A program made the position numbers and the translations under genes. From the NCBI GenBank assembly GCA_031267295.1, contig JAIRZI010000071.1:1-32535 (forward strand): a stretch of 32,535 bases of DNA, written 5' to 3'. The DNA is from Propionibacteriaceae bacterium. GTDB lineage: Bacteria > Actinomycetota > Actinomycetes > Propionibacteriales > Propionibacteriaceae. Numbering within the stretch: the stretch's first letter is position 1; each line of letters begins with the position of its first letter. Of this stretch, positions 8,794 through 18,247 are shown one piece after another. A model generated the notes under the pieces. That model was not told the origin of the DNA. It saw only the letters and a list, made by a program, of their open reading frames with translations, and ran no database searches.

Positions 8794-9363
8794 ATGCTTC
8801 CAGTACAAATACCGTGGAGTCTCACTGCGACGACTATCACCGCTACAGCGCTGCTCAGCACTATCGGTTCTGCATATTTACTGTTTGGTTGGTTACGCAA
8901 ACGCAGTTGGCGAGTGTTGCTGCGTGGTATTGGGTTCGTACTAATGCCAATCGGATGCTATCTCTTAGGTGGAATGAACGTCGCCTACCGTGGGGTAAAT
9001 GCGTTCTTCACTTGGGCGAACGCCACTTATCTTGACTCTAAACTGCTAACGGCCATCATCATCACCGGAGTCGGTCTCACGGCCTACGTCATCGGTAGCT
9101 GCTGGCCGCAAGTGCTAGGTGCAGAAGCAAAAACCCGTCGTACCATGCTCACCGAACGCCGCGAAACAAAAAAGGCCGGAATCGGTGTCATTTCCGGAGC
9201 AACCACACCCCCCAATAACCCCGCCACCCTCGGCCTGAACGGCACTCTACCACTCACTCCCGGCACTACTCCCGGCTGGAGCAGCCCCACATCATCACTA
9301 GAACCGTCATCCGCCACCGAAGACGAAATAGATGCCATCCTGCGCCGCCACGGTATCCAGTAA
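8794..9363 (+). CDS. Small predicted membrane protein of unknown function
   Basis: MLPVQIPWSLTATTITATALLSTIGSAYLLFGWLRKRSW... with about three hydrophobic segments and a P/T/G/S-rich C-terminal tail ending EDEIDAILRRHGIQ. Confidence 0.75.
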   Translation: MLPVQIPWSLTATTITATALLSTIGSAYLLFGWLRKRSWRVLLRGIGFVLMPIGCYLLGGMNVAYRGVNAFFTWANATYLDSKLLTAIIITGVGLTAYVIGSCWPQVLGAEAKTRRTMLTERRETKKAGIGVISGATTPPNNPATLGLNGTLPLTPGTTPGWSSPTSSLEPSSATEDEIDAILRRHGIQ

Positions 9364-9413
9364 CCCACTGCTCAATTCGTAGTTGCGTAAGCGTTGGAGG
9401 TTGCTTTTGAATC

Positions 9414-10274
9414 TCACAGTCGGCAGGCGGATAGTTCGGTAATTAGGATTCCTCTGGCACCTAGTTCGTAGAGGGAATCCATAAGTTGATGTTGCTGGAC
9501 TCGCGGCACCAACGCTCGCACCGCCACCCAACCGCTACGAGTGATCGGCGACACCGTGGGAGCCTCAATTCCGGGAGTCAGTTCAGCCGCCTGCGCCACT
9601 AAAAACTCTGGAATGTCATAATCGATAAGCACATAATCACGAGCCACCATCACCCCGGAAAGTCGTGCTTGCAGTTGCCGGAACGCAACCTCGTCAACAA
9701 CTGAACCCAGACGACGAATCAAAATAGCTTCCGACACCAGCAACGGATCACCCACCAACTCCAACCCCGCCTTGCGTAACGTAGTGCCAGTATCCACCAC
9801 ATCAGCAATAGCATCCGCTACCCCTAAACGCACCGCCGACTCAACAGCACCATCAAGCTTAATAACCCGAGCATCACAAACATGATCCGCTAAATAACAC
9901 CGCAACAAACCAGGATAAGCGGTAGCAATTCGTTTGCCGCTAAGATTAGCGACGTTCAACCCAGAACCCACTGGAACCGCGAACCGGAAACGCGAGCTGC
10001 CAAAACCTAACGCCATGATCTCCTGAGCATCGGCACCGGAATCAATCAGCATATCTCGCCCAGTGATACCCAGATCAAGCGTGCCCTCTCCCACATACAC
10101 CGCAATGTCGCGGGGTCGCAAGTAGTAGAACTCTATGGCGTTCTCGGCATCAAATAACACCAATTCTTTAGAGTCGCTGCGTTGCCGATAACCCGCTTCA
10201 CGCAGAAACTCGGCGGCGGCATCCGCCAAAATACCTTTGTTTGGTACCGCGATCTTCAACACATTTTCACTCAT
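9414..10274 (-). CDS. hisG: ATP phosphoribosyltransferase
   Basis: 'VLKIAVPNKGILADAAAEFLREAGY', 'YLRPRDIAVYVGEGTLDLGITGRDML', 'DGAVESAVRLGVADAIADVVDTGTTLRKAGLE'. Confidence 0.95.
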   Translation of the reverse strand: MSENVLKIAVPNKGILADAAAEFLREAGYRQRSDSKELVLFDAENAIEFYYLRPRDIAVYVGEGTLDLGITGRDMLIDSGADAQEIMALGFGSSRFRFAVPVGSGLNVANLSGKRIATAYPGLLRCYLADHVCDARVIKLDGAVESAVRLGVADAIADVVDTGTTLRKAGLELVGDPLLVSEAILIRRLGSVVDEVAFRQLQARLSGVMVARDYVLIDYDIPEFLVAQAAELTPGIEAPTVSPITRSGWVAVRALVPRVQQHQLMDSLYELGARGILITELSACRL

Positions 10275-10348
10275 ATTCGTCCTCCCAATAGCAGTAACTA
10301 GCGACAACCTTGAACCCGCTTAACCTGATTCGCTTTGTTTTCCCGCGC

Positions 10349-10615
10349 TCACAAGTAGCGATAGACATCTTCGAGAGTTAACCCTTTAGCGATCATCATG
10401 GTTTGCACATGATAAAGCAACTGCGAAATCTCTTCGGCGGCGGCAGCGTCTGACTCATACTCACACGCCATCCACACCTCGGCGGCCTCTTCAACAATCT
10501 TCTTACCGATAGCATGAACTCCAGCATCCAAACGTACGACGGTGTTACTACCGACCGGACGCGATTGCGCAATATGGCACAGTTCGTTCCAAAGTTCTTC
10601 AAACGTCTTACTCAC
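10349..10615 (-). CDS. hisE: Phosphoribosyl-ATP pyrophosphatase
   Basis: '[17 protein letters not shown]...[23 protein letters not shown]...[31 protein letters not shown]', directly upstream of hisG. Confidence 0.95.
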   Translation of the reverse strand: MSKTFEELWNELCHIAQSRPVGSNTVVRLDAGVHAIGKKIVEEAAEVWMACEYESDAAAAEEISQLLYHVQTMMIAKGLTLEDVYRYL

Positions 10616-10721
10616 GAACCTAGAGCCTAATGCACCAACTCGCTATCGTCTCACCACACTCTCCAACTAAGCAAGATGCGCCCAAGCAGTTAGTTATCGC
10701 CGCGCTGGGAAAACCGTAAAG

Positions 10722-13082
10722 TTACCCGGCTAAACGTTGCCAAAGGAATCCGAACTGTTTAGCGAATGCTTGAGCGGTCTGTAAACCAGTAGCTGAACCG
10801 GCATGTCCGCCCTCTGTCGTCTCAAAATAGTTGACATCTTTACCAGAATCCTCCAGTAACGCCGTCATTTTGCGGGCATGTCCCGGGTGAACCCGATCAT
10901 CTTTTGTTGATGTCCAGATGAGAATTGACGGGTAATCGTCACGGGCGGCATCGAATAAATGATACGGCGAAAAAGTGCGGATAAACTCCCAATCTGTTGC
11001 TAAATCCGGGTCGCCAAACTCGGCCATCCACGATGCCCCAGCGAGCAGGTGCGAATAGCGCAACATATCGAGCAGTGGCACTCCGCACACCACGGCAGCA
11101 AACAGTTCTGGATATTTGGTATACATCATGCCCATCAGCAAACCACCATTAGAGCGTCCTTGAGCGCCCAAATGAGCCGACGTAGTGATGCCAGACGCTA
11201 CCAGATCACGCGCGATGGCGGAGAAATCCTCATAGGCATGGTGTCGCTTTTCACGCAACGCGCTGTGATGCCACACTGAGCCATACTCACCGCCGCCCCG
11301 AATGCAAGCCGCCGCATACACGCCACCACGCGCCAACCAGGCAGCGCCAACGACGGGGTTGTATGCCGAGAGTACCGCGATCTCGAAACCACCATAACCC
11401 CAAAGTAGCGTTGGCTGTACTCCAGCACTCCCCGATAGCTGGTCTGGACATCCTACCAACCAGTACGGCACTCTGGTGCCGTCAACAGAGTTGACAAAAC
11501 GTTGTTCCACCGTAAGTCCGGTACTGTCGAACAACTCTGGGGCTGTTTTGCGCACCGTAGGACTGCCACCGGTAACTGAAATGCGAGTTAGGGTCGGCGG
11601 GGTGAGAAATCCAGTGGTAGTAACCCAGATGTCATCAGAATCGAAAGTATCTACTGCCGCTATCTGCACGCTGACGTACGGATCGCCAATATCAAGATAA
11701 ATAGCAGAACACTGATTGCTACTGTGCTGCTGGTGAGTTGCACAGTTGGGGGCTGCTTGCGTTATAGCTGCTAGGTTTCCGGCGTGAACCGTAAAGCCAC
11801 CAGAGTGCTCGATTTGATTCCCCACCGGCAGCTTCGATTCAAGCAACATTTCCCCACCCCATCGGTCTGAACCATTATTCGGCACGGCGATCACCTGCAC
11901 CCGGCTTTTCACATCGTCCAGCAAGTTCAGTACCAGATGTTGCGCCGTCCAGACATAAGCGTCTAGTGAAACGGTTTGTGTCGGCTCGAACAATACTTGA
12001 AAAGAACCGGTTCCAGCCAGCAGGGCATCCACTGGAATGACTAACAATGACCCAGCGCGATAACTGTACTTAGCTGTTGTCCAATCGTCGCGGAGCCGCA
12101 CCGTGACCCAGGCTTTATGAAACTCCACTTCGGCGGTGTCCGGCACGTCGATACGAGTGAGACTCTGTTGCGCGGTACCGACAGCATCCACCAAATAAGT
12201 TTGGCTGCTGTAGAAGCCGATACGGCGCTCCACAACGTCACGCTCAAAACCGGAATCAGTGAGCCGGAACGCACCGACGGCCATGTCGCTTACTTCACCC
12301 TCAAATACGACAACTGCCTCAGCAAGCGCTACGCCGCGCGGCCAATATTTAACGATACGCGGATAACCGGACGGAGTCATGGAATCCGCCCCAAAATCGG
12401 TGTAGACGAACACCGCGTCTGACCCCGCCCAAGCCAAACCACCTTTAGATTGCGCTCGCTCGAAACCACCTGCGGTAGCTGGCACGAAACGCAGTGTCAA
12501 CATGTCGAATTCGCGGGTGATGTCAGCATCGTTGCCGTCGGGCGATAGTGCGATAAGCGCGCGAGAATACGCCACCCCATCAACCGGTTCGCGCTGTATG
12601 GCGGCACCATGCCACACATAACCAACGTTTTCCGCTACCGATAACGCATCGAGATCAAGTAGCGGCTCCCACTGCGGGGTGGCGGTGGCGTACGATTCTG
12701 GAGTGGTACGCCGCCATAGCCCACGGGGATGGGCGCGATCTGTCCAGAAGTTGTAGTACGCACCAGCAATCAGCTCCACCACTGGAATACGTTCATCAGA
12801 ATCCAACACTTGCGCCAACTCAGCGATCAACTCCCCTTGATCGCCTAAAAGTTCATCAGTTTTTGCGGTGCGAATAGCCGCCCACTCCAACGCTCGCGGG
12901 TCGTCAACCTCCTCTAGCCAAGCGTATGGGTCTGGTTTTCTCGGATCGAGCGGGGTTTTAGGAACACATTTCTTAACATTAAGTAGCTGTTGCGATGAAC
13001 AAGACGGTAGCCCGGTTTGCGCTGCTACTAATGTTGCTTGTTTGCTTAGTGCTTTCGGGTAAATGCCCCCGTCATTATTCAT
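10722..13082 (-). CDS. S9A-family prolyl oligopeptidase
   Basis: 'DPYAWLEEVDDPRALEWA' N-terminus; 'LGAQGRSNGGLLMGMMYTKYPELFAAVVCGVPLLDMLRYSHLLAGASWMAEFGDP' nucleophile region; start uncertain (ORF opens at 13286). Confidence 0.9.
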   Translation of the reverse strand: MNNDGGIYPKALSKQATLVAAQTGLPSCSSQQLLNVKKCVPKTPLDPRKPDPYAWLEEVDDPRALEWAAIRTAKTDELLGDQGELIAELAQVLDSDERIPVVELIAGAYYNFWTDRAHPRGLWRRTTPESYATATPQWEPLLDLDALSVAENVGYVWHGAAIQREPVDGVAYSRALIALSPDGNDADITREFDMLTLRFVPATAGGFERAQSKGGLAWAGSDAVFVYTDFGADSMTPSGYPRIVKYWPRGVALAEAVVVFEGEVSDMAVGAFRLTDSGFERDVVERRIGFYSSQTYLVDAVGTAQQSLTRIDVPDTAEVEFHKAWVTVRLRDDWTTAKYSYRAGSLLVIPVDALLAGTGSFQVLFEPTQTVSLDAYVWTAQHLVLNLLDDVKSRVQVIAVPNNGSDRWGGEMLLESKLPVGNQIEHSGGFTVHAGNLAAITQAAPNCATHQQHSSNQCSAIYLDIGDPYVSVQIAAVDTFDSDDIWVTTTGFLTPPTLTRISVTGGSPTVRKTAPELFDSTGLTVEQRFVNSVDGTRVPYWLVGCPDQLSGSAGVQPTLLWGYGGFEIAVLSAYNPVVGAAWLARGGVYAAACIRGGGEYGSVWHHSALREKRHHAYEDFSAIARDLVASGITTSAHLGAQGRSNGGLLMGMMYTKYPELFAAVVCGVPLLDMLRYSHLLAGASWMAEFGDPDLATDWEFIRTFSPYHLFDAARDDYPSILIWTSTKDDRVHPGHARKMTALLEDSGKDVNYFETTEGGHAGSATGLQTAQAFAKQFGFLWQRLAG

Positions 13083-13346
13083 AACATCCGACTTTACTCG
13101 CCCCCGCTGATCGCATCGGGATGCCCACACTCCAGCTAGAAGCGCAACACCTGTCTTGATGTGTATCGAACTACCAAAAGCGTGAGGAGTCGAATGCCCT
13201 ATCCTTACTTTTTTGACGCGCTTATACACGCTCGCAAAACTTGGGAATATCCCGACTTTAATTTGTGTTTTTCTAAATATGAGCAACGCATTACGCTAAA
13301 GGTGGGCGCGTTGCCACCTATCCGCTCAACCGCAAGGAGTTAAATC

Positions 13347-13781
13347 ATGTCCCCTAAGAGCATCCCCGCATTGCAAGCTACCCTCACCGACCTCATTGAC
13401 CTAGCGCTTATCACCAAGCAGGCACACTGGAACGTGCACGGCACCAGCTTCCGCGCAGTACATCTACATCTCGACGAGTTAGTGGAACAGATTCTCGATT
13501 GGCAAGACGAGATTGCGGAGCGCATCGTTGCTATCGGCGGTAGCCCTGACGGTCGGAGTTCCGCAGTTGTCAAGAACACTCGGGTTGCTCCGATAACTGA
13601 AGGGGCAATCAGCGACGCAGCAGTGGTTAAGTACTTCGCTGAGCGGCTTACCGCCCTATCGCAAGCCACCCAGGCCACTTTCGGCGACCTTGAAGACGAT
13701 CTGGTGAGCCAAGACGTGCTCATCGGCACGGTAGCCGGGCTTGATAAAGCCGCTTGGATGTTCCGCTCCCAGATCGGATAA
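13347..13781 (+). CDS. dps: Dps-family ferritin-like DNA-binding protein
   Basis: 'ITKQAHWNVHGTSFRAVHLHLDELVEQILDWQDEIAERIVAIGGSPDGR'; RBS aaggag upstream. Confidence 0.93.
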   Translation: MSPKSIPALQATLTDLIDLALITKQAHWNVHGTSFRAVHLHLDELVEQILDWQDEIAERIVAIGGSPDGRSSAVVKNTRVAPITEGAISDAAVVKYFAERLTALSQATQATFGDLEDDLVSQDVLIGTVAGLDKAAWMFRSQIG

Positions 13782-13807
13782 CATCACCTGCAACCGCATA
13801 GTGAGGG

Positions 13808-13833
13808 GTACCTGTAGCGTTTGCTACAGGTAC
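13808..13833 (+). terminator. Perfect 11 bp hairpin downstream of dps, no U-tract
   Basis: gtacctgtagc-gttt-gctacaggtac, starting 27 nt after the dps stop. Confidence 0.7.
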
Positions 13834-13976
13834 GTGGGCGCGGTGTCGATTGTTTCGGTAATACTCCCGAGTTTTCCCTTTTTAGTATGGAAGTGGTTAT
13901 GGTGGTGTAAACCCTGGGCTTAAATCAGGGCTATTCAAAGTGGTGATATACATCACGCGATTACTCATCGTCAGTC

Positions 13977-14275
13977 ACTGCGAGCGAGCAAAAGGACGCG
14001 AAGCAATCCAGCCATAAAAGTGCCACATATACGAAACTTTCCAACTCGGATTCACTGAACAAAAACCTCTTTTACTCAGTAACTACCTTTCTGGATTGCT
14101 TCGTCGCTACGCTCCTCGCAATGACGGAGAGACTCGATACGCTACTACACGTCACTACACCGCACCGCCGCTACACCCCCCACAACGACAGAGAAACTTA
14201 GACACGCTACTACACGTCGCTACACCGCACCGCCGCTACACCCCCCACAACGACAGAGAAACTTAGATACGCTAC
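13977..14275. repeat. Inverted pair of the ~35-40 bp repeat core plus tandem 65 bp units
   Basis: Reverse core gcgagcgagcaaaaggacgcgaagcaatccag (13980-14011), forward core ctggattgcttcgtcgctacgctcctcgcaatgacggag (14091-14129); 65 bp tandem unit ctacaccccccacaacgacagagaaacttagacacgctactacacgtcgctacaccgcaccgccg starting at 14171 and again at 14236. Confidence 0.92.
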
Positions 14276-15114
14276 TGTGCAGTTATTACTCTAACTAACA
14301 ACATCATGGCTACAGCGCAACCAGCGCAAACCCGATATAGCACAAATCCAGTGAACCGATTCGATGCCACAAACTTCAATAACCAAGCGATACTGACGTA
14401 GGCCACCACAAAACTCACCGCCGTAGCTACTCCGGTTTGCAACCAACCGACACCGGCACTGATCTCATCCGCAGCCTTGAACGCTTGCAGCACACCGGAA
14501 GCAGTGAGCGCGGGGATACCTAAGAAGAAACTCCACCGGGTTGCCGTGGGACGGTCGATACCTCGGAAAAGTCCAGCTGAGATGGTGGCACCCGAACGAG
14601 ACACTCCTGGTATCAACGCGATGCACTGCGCTAAACCGATCAGCAATCCATCCAGTATCCCCAACGAACTCTCACTACGTAGTTCAGCACGAGAAGCTGT
14701 GTACCTATCAGCGAACCACATCACCACACTCCAAGCTAGCAGCGCCCCAGCAACCACCCATAGGCTACGCAGTGTGGTTTCGATGTACTGCTCAAATAGC
14801 AGCCCAACAACACCAATCGGCACCGAACCGATGATGACCGCCCAACCTAAACGGTAATCGTCATCACGTTTATTCTGATGAAACAAACCTTTGCACCAAC
14901 CAAGCGCAAGCCTAATGATGTCGGCACGGAAGTAGACGATAGCCGCCAGAATCGCCCCCACCTGAATAATGGCGGTGAACGCAGTCACATCCGGGGCATC
15001 AAGTGATAGCCCGAGTAGCTTCTCGGCGACGCTGAGATGTCCAGTGCTCGACACCGGCAGAAACTCGGTGATTCCCTCTACTACGCCAAGAATAATCACT
15101 GCCAACCAACCCAT
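14272..15114 (-). CDS. uppP: Undecaprenyl-diphosphatase (UppP/BacA)
   Basis: 'VVEGITEFLPVSSTGHLSV', 'IALIPGVSRSGATISAGLFRGIDRPTATRWSFFLGIPA'. Confidence 0.96.
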   Translation of the reverse strand: MGWLAVIILGVVEGITEFLPVSSTGHLSVAEKLLGLSLDAPDVTAFTAIIQVGAILAAIVYFRADIIRLALGWCKGLFHQNKRDDDYRLGWAVIIGSVPIGVVGLLFEQYIETTLRSLWVVAGALLAWSVVMWFADRYTASRAELRSESSLGILDGLLIGLAQCIALIPGVSRSGATISAGLFRGIDRPTATRWSFFLGIPALTASGVLQAFKAADEISAGVGWLQTGVATAVSFVVAYVSIAWLLKFVASNRFTGFVLYRVCAGCAVAMMLLVRVITAQ

Positions 15115-15261
15115 GTGTCTCCCCTAACGAATCCTCACCAGCAACTTACTAATCCTCAATGATGTTAATCGCGAAAGGCAGATTCCATCGCATCGCAGTG
15201 CGACGAAACTTACTGTGCGTCACAGTTTCCCCAGCAAACTTGTAGCGATAACCGAATAAGT

Positions 15262-17403
15262 TCAGTTCACTTCCACAGTGGCAAGCGTATCGAAGTTGTC
15301 AGTAGTGAACACCTTGAGCGTTATGCCGTCATACAGATACAACTCTTGCTCAATGAGCATTCCACGTATCCGATAGGATTCAGGAGGGAGCGGAATACTG
15401 GCAACTAGCTCAAAAATGCCCGTGTCACGATAAACCAGATACGCAGCGTCGGTGGAAAAATCTGCACCCCCCTTATCGGAGTAACTGATCGCTGGAAAAG
15501 CTACTAGCCTAAGCATTTCGTCTGCCAGCACAGCATGATGGTCATACCCTGCCTCGGAGTAGTCGCAGTTAAGTAACAGCGCCTGTAACTCACTAACTGC
15601 AAACGGGTCGCTGATGTCAAAAACCGAAAGTTTCATGCCCCGGGTGATGCCATTCGCGTCACCTTGAAAACCTAAACCAAGCAGACGATCAACACCCCAG
15701 GGATGCAGATACGAACTGAACCCGCTCAACTGTAGTTCACTAGTAACATGCGGATTAGCCGGATTGGCAAGATCAACTACGAACAGCGGGTCTGTTTGCC
15801 GGAACGTCACCACATAGCCGACAGCTCCGACGAAACGCACCGACTGCACCGACTCATCAGCGATGAGCGGATCAATCGAACCGATGATCACTAGGTCAGG
15901 GTTCAGCACATACAGCGCCGAGTTGGCGCTCCAATCCGCCCCTTCGGTAGTGGTGGCTATCCGCAGATTACCCTGATACTCATCAAGCGCGAACTGCCCC
16001 ATCACCACACCGGGAACTTTGCCGTGCGCCGCAATATCAAGAAAGCCGTCTAAAAGGCTTATCCGCACTAGGTTGGTTTCAGGAGAGTTCGTTTGAAAAA
16101 TAACCCGGCTAGTTTTCGGCGTAGCAGTAACAGCAGTATCTACCGTAGTCGGCTGCGGAATAGCTGTTTCGGCAATTTCCGGTTGATCAATTATTGATGT
16201 AGGGGGGACAGCAGTAGCGATCGCGGTCGGCTGCGCAGTAGCCGTTTCAACGAACCCCTGCTGATCAATCACCATCACATATGTGCTGCCAGCGAAGTAG
16301 AGATTCTCAGTACTCATATAGGTGGTATCACTAGCACCGAGCACCGCTTTCTGGTCAATACGGGTGCCTTTAGCCATATCAATAGAACTGACGATCACAT
16401 ATCCGGGGTTGCTGGGTCCAGGGCAGATACCAATATCATTTGGGGATATAGCCCGAACATCACCAGCTACAGTTATGAGCGGCGCAAACGTGGTTGGGGT
16501 GTTAGCCAGCACATCATCCACCGGAACAACAAGGTAGTAGTTGCTCACCAGATATAACACGCCGTCACTCAATCTAGCTGCATTGAAACTTCCACTTTGC
16601 CCCAGACTGGTAGTGAACTGCGGATATGCAGGATCGCTCACGTCGTAGAGCAACGCTTCGGTGAAACACTCCTGTGGCGCCCAAATCTCAACGCCGAATT
16701 CGTTATTCGACGGCTTACTGGAAGTGCAGCGATCGACGATGACAGCCAAAGTGTCATCGTAGAGCAGCATATCGAGTGGCCATAAGGTGGATTCTGTATT
16801 GGTTCCACCATCCATCTCGGGCAGAGAGAATCGGGCAATTTCGCGAGTGGTAGCACCTTCAGGAGCCAACACCACCACCTCGGCATAGGTGAGAATATAG
16901 ATCGCATCGCCGTCGGCTTTTATGATGTCAGCTTCGTCGATTCCCGCAACCTGCACATTAGTGCCACTGCTGTCACGTCCTACACCCTGTTCCGGCGAGT
17001 TGCCAGCGCCCGGGACACCCGATCCCGGCACACTTACATCGACGGTAAAATCACCTGTTTCAGCAACACTGTTGAGCAAAATTGTTATTGTTTGGTACAG
17101 ATCGTGGTAATCATCAGCCACTTGGTTAATGAAGCTGGTGGGCAGAATCGGTGTCAGTTTACCCCAGTACGCTCTGGTACCCAGCAACCCCGCTACTAAC
17201 AAACTCACGGTGCATATCCCCACCGCTAATAGCACCGCCACCCTGCTGTTTCGTGGCTTAGTGATGCCCGGTGGCGCAATATCTTCCTCCCCGGGTGGCC
17301 GCCAAACGATACTGGTTTGGGCACTGAGCGCCGCCAGCAACTCGTCACTTGGCTTCATCTGTTCCACCATATCGGCGAAAATGTCCCCAATTCCTTTATT
17401 CAT
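15262..17403 (-). CDS. Membrane-anchored beta-propeller protein (COG4880-like)
   Basis: 713 aa: cytoplasmic N-terminus, one TM helix (RVAVLLAVGICTVSLLVAGLLG), then 'DSSGTNVQVAGIDEADIIKADGDAIYILTYAEVVVLAP' typical of secreted C-terminal beta-propeller proteins; overlaps the sigma factor stop by 8 bp. Confidence 0.82.
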   Translation of the reverse strand: MNKGIGDIFADMVEQMKPSDELLAALSAQTSIVWRPPGEEDIAPPGITKPRNSRVAVLLAVGICTVSLLVAGLLGTRAYWGKLTPILPTSFINQVADDYHDLYQTITILLNSVAETGDFTVDVSVPGSGVPGAGNSPEQGVGRDSSGTNVQVAGIDEADIIKADGDAIYILTYAEVVVLAPEGATTREIARFSLPEMDGGTNTESTLWPLDMLLYDDTLAVIVDRCTSSKPSNNEFGVEIWAPQECFTEALLYDVSDPAYPQFTTSLGQSGSFNAARLSDGVLYLVSNYYLVVPVDDVLANTPTTFAPLITVAGDVRAISPNDIGICPGPSNPGYVIVSSIDMAKGTRIDQKAVLGASDTTYMSTENLYFAGSTYVMVIDQQGFVETATAQPTAIATAVPPTSIIDQPEIAETAIPQPTTVDTAVTATPKTSRVIFQTNSPETNLVRISLLDGFLDIAAHGKVPGVVMGQFALDEYQGNLRIATTTEGADWSANSALYVLNPDLVIIGSIDPLIADESVQSVRFVGAVGYVVTFRQTDPLFVVDLANPANPHVTSELQLSGFSSYLHPWGVDRLLGLGFQGDANGITRGMKLSVFDISDPFAVSELQALLLNCDYSEAGYDHHAVLADEMLRLVAFPAISYSDKGGADFSTDAAYLVYRDTGIFELVASIPLPPESYRIRGMLIEQELYLYDGITLKVFTTDNFDTLATVEVN

Positions 17404-17974
17404 CGAACATTCCTCCCAGCATTGTGTCGCGCATCATGTTCCGGGCGCGCGAGAGGCGCATCTTTACCGCCCCCTCAGCTAGCTCTAAAACTTGCGCTAT
17501 CTGCGCTATCGGCAGATTCTCAAAGTAGAACAGATGCAGCACGCTGCGGTATTGTTCCGGCAGTTCAGCTAGCGCCGCAAACACCGCGTCCTGCATCTCG
17601 GTACGGAAGGAAAACACCGCGGGGGCCAACCGGTCAGCGTCCTCAGGTCTCAGGGGAACGACCCGAGTACGCCATGATGTCGATGCCTGGTGCCGCGCAC
17701 AGTTCAACGTAGCCGTAATGAACCATGCTTTGCACTGTTGTTCAGTGCCGAACACCGGATGACGGCGGTGGTACGCCAGAAACACGTCCTGGAACACATC
17801 ATCTGCATCGCCAACGCAGCGGGTATGCGTGAGTGCGATGCGATAGACCAGTCCTTGATAACGAGCGATCACCTCATCGGTTGTGAGATCAGCTATAGAT
17901 GCCGAGTCATACTCGCTGAACTCTTGAGCAGCATCAGTTACAGCTTTATCTGCTGTTTCTGGTACTCCTCGCAT
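17396..17974 (-). CDS. ECF-type RNA polymerase sigma factor
   Basis: 'YQGLVYRIALTHTRCVGDADDVFQDVFLAYHRRHPVF...CKAWFITATLNCARHQ' (region 2) and 'AALAELPEQYRSVLHLFYFENLPIAQIAQVLELAEGAVKMRLSRARNMMRD' (region 4); ATG at 17974 behind gaggggg. Confidence 0.92.
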   Translation of the reverse strand: MRGVPETADKAVTDAAQEFSEYDSASIADLTTDEVIARYQGLVYRIALTHTRCVGDADDVFQDVFLAYHRRHPVFGTEQQCKAWFITATLNCARHQASTSWRTRVVPLRPEDADRLAPAVFSFRTEMQDAVFAALAELPEQYRSVLHLFYFENLPIAQIAQVLELAEGAVKMRLSRARNMMRDTMLGGMFDE

Positions 17975-18247
17975 GGAACCCCCTCGGTGTAATCCTTCCA
18001 TATAAGAATGCTGCGAACCGGTAAAAAGGTAACAACGAGTTTGTAGCGCAGGGAAAAACTCATAGGTTACTCTAATCAAAGTCATAGGGTTTTGCAGCTA
18101 AAACTCCTTTACATTGATCCCTGTGAACCACGGAAAAATCACCTTACATCTTGAAGCTATCAGCGTTCAGAACTTGGTGAACTGCACCACCGATCTAACG
18201 CCGCCGCATGGTTCGCCCTCCGATAAGCGATCATCAGATAATCAGCT

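Noticed and set aside
13983-14129. tRNA or small RNA gene in the dps-uppP intergenic region
   Set aside because: The pairing there is explained by inverted copies of the interspersed repeat; no tRNA arms or CCA end.
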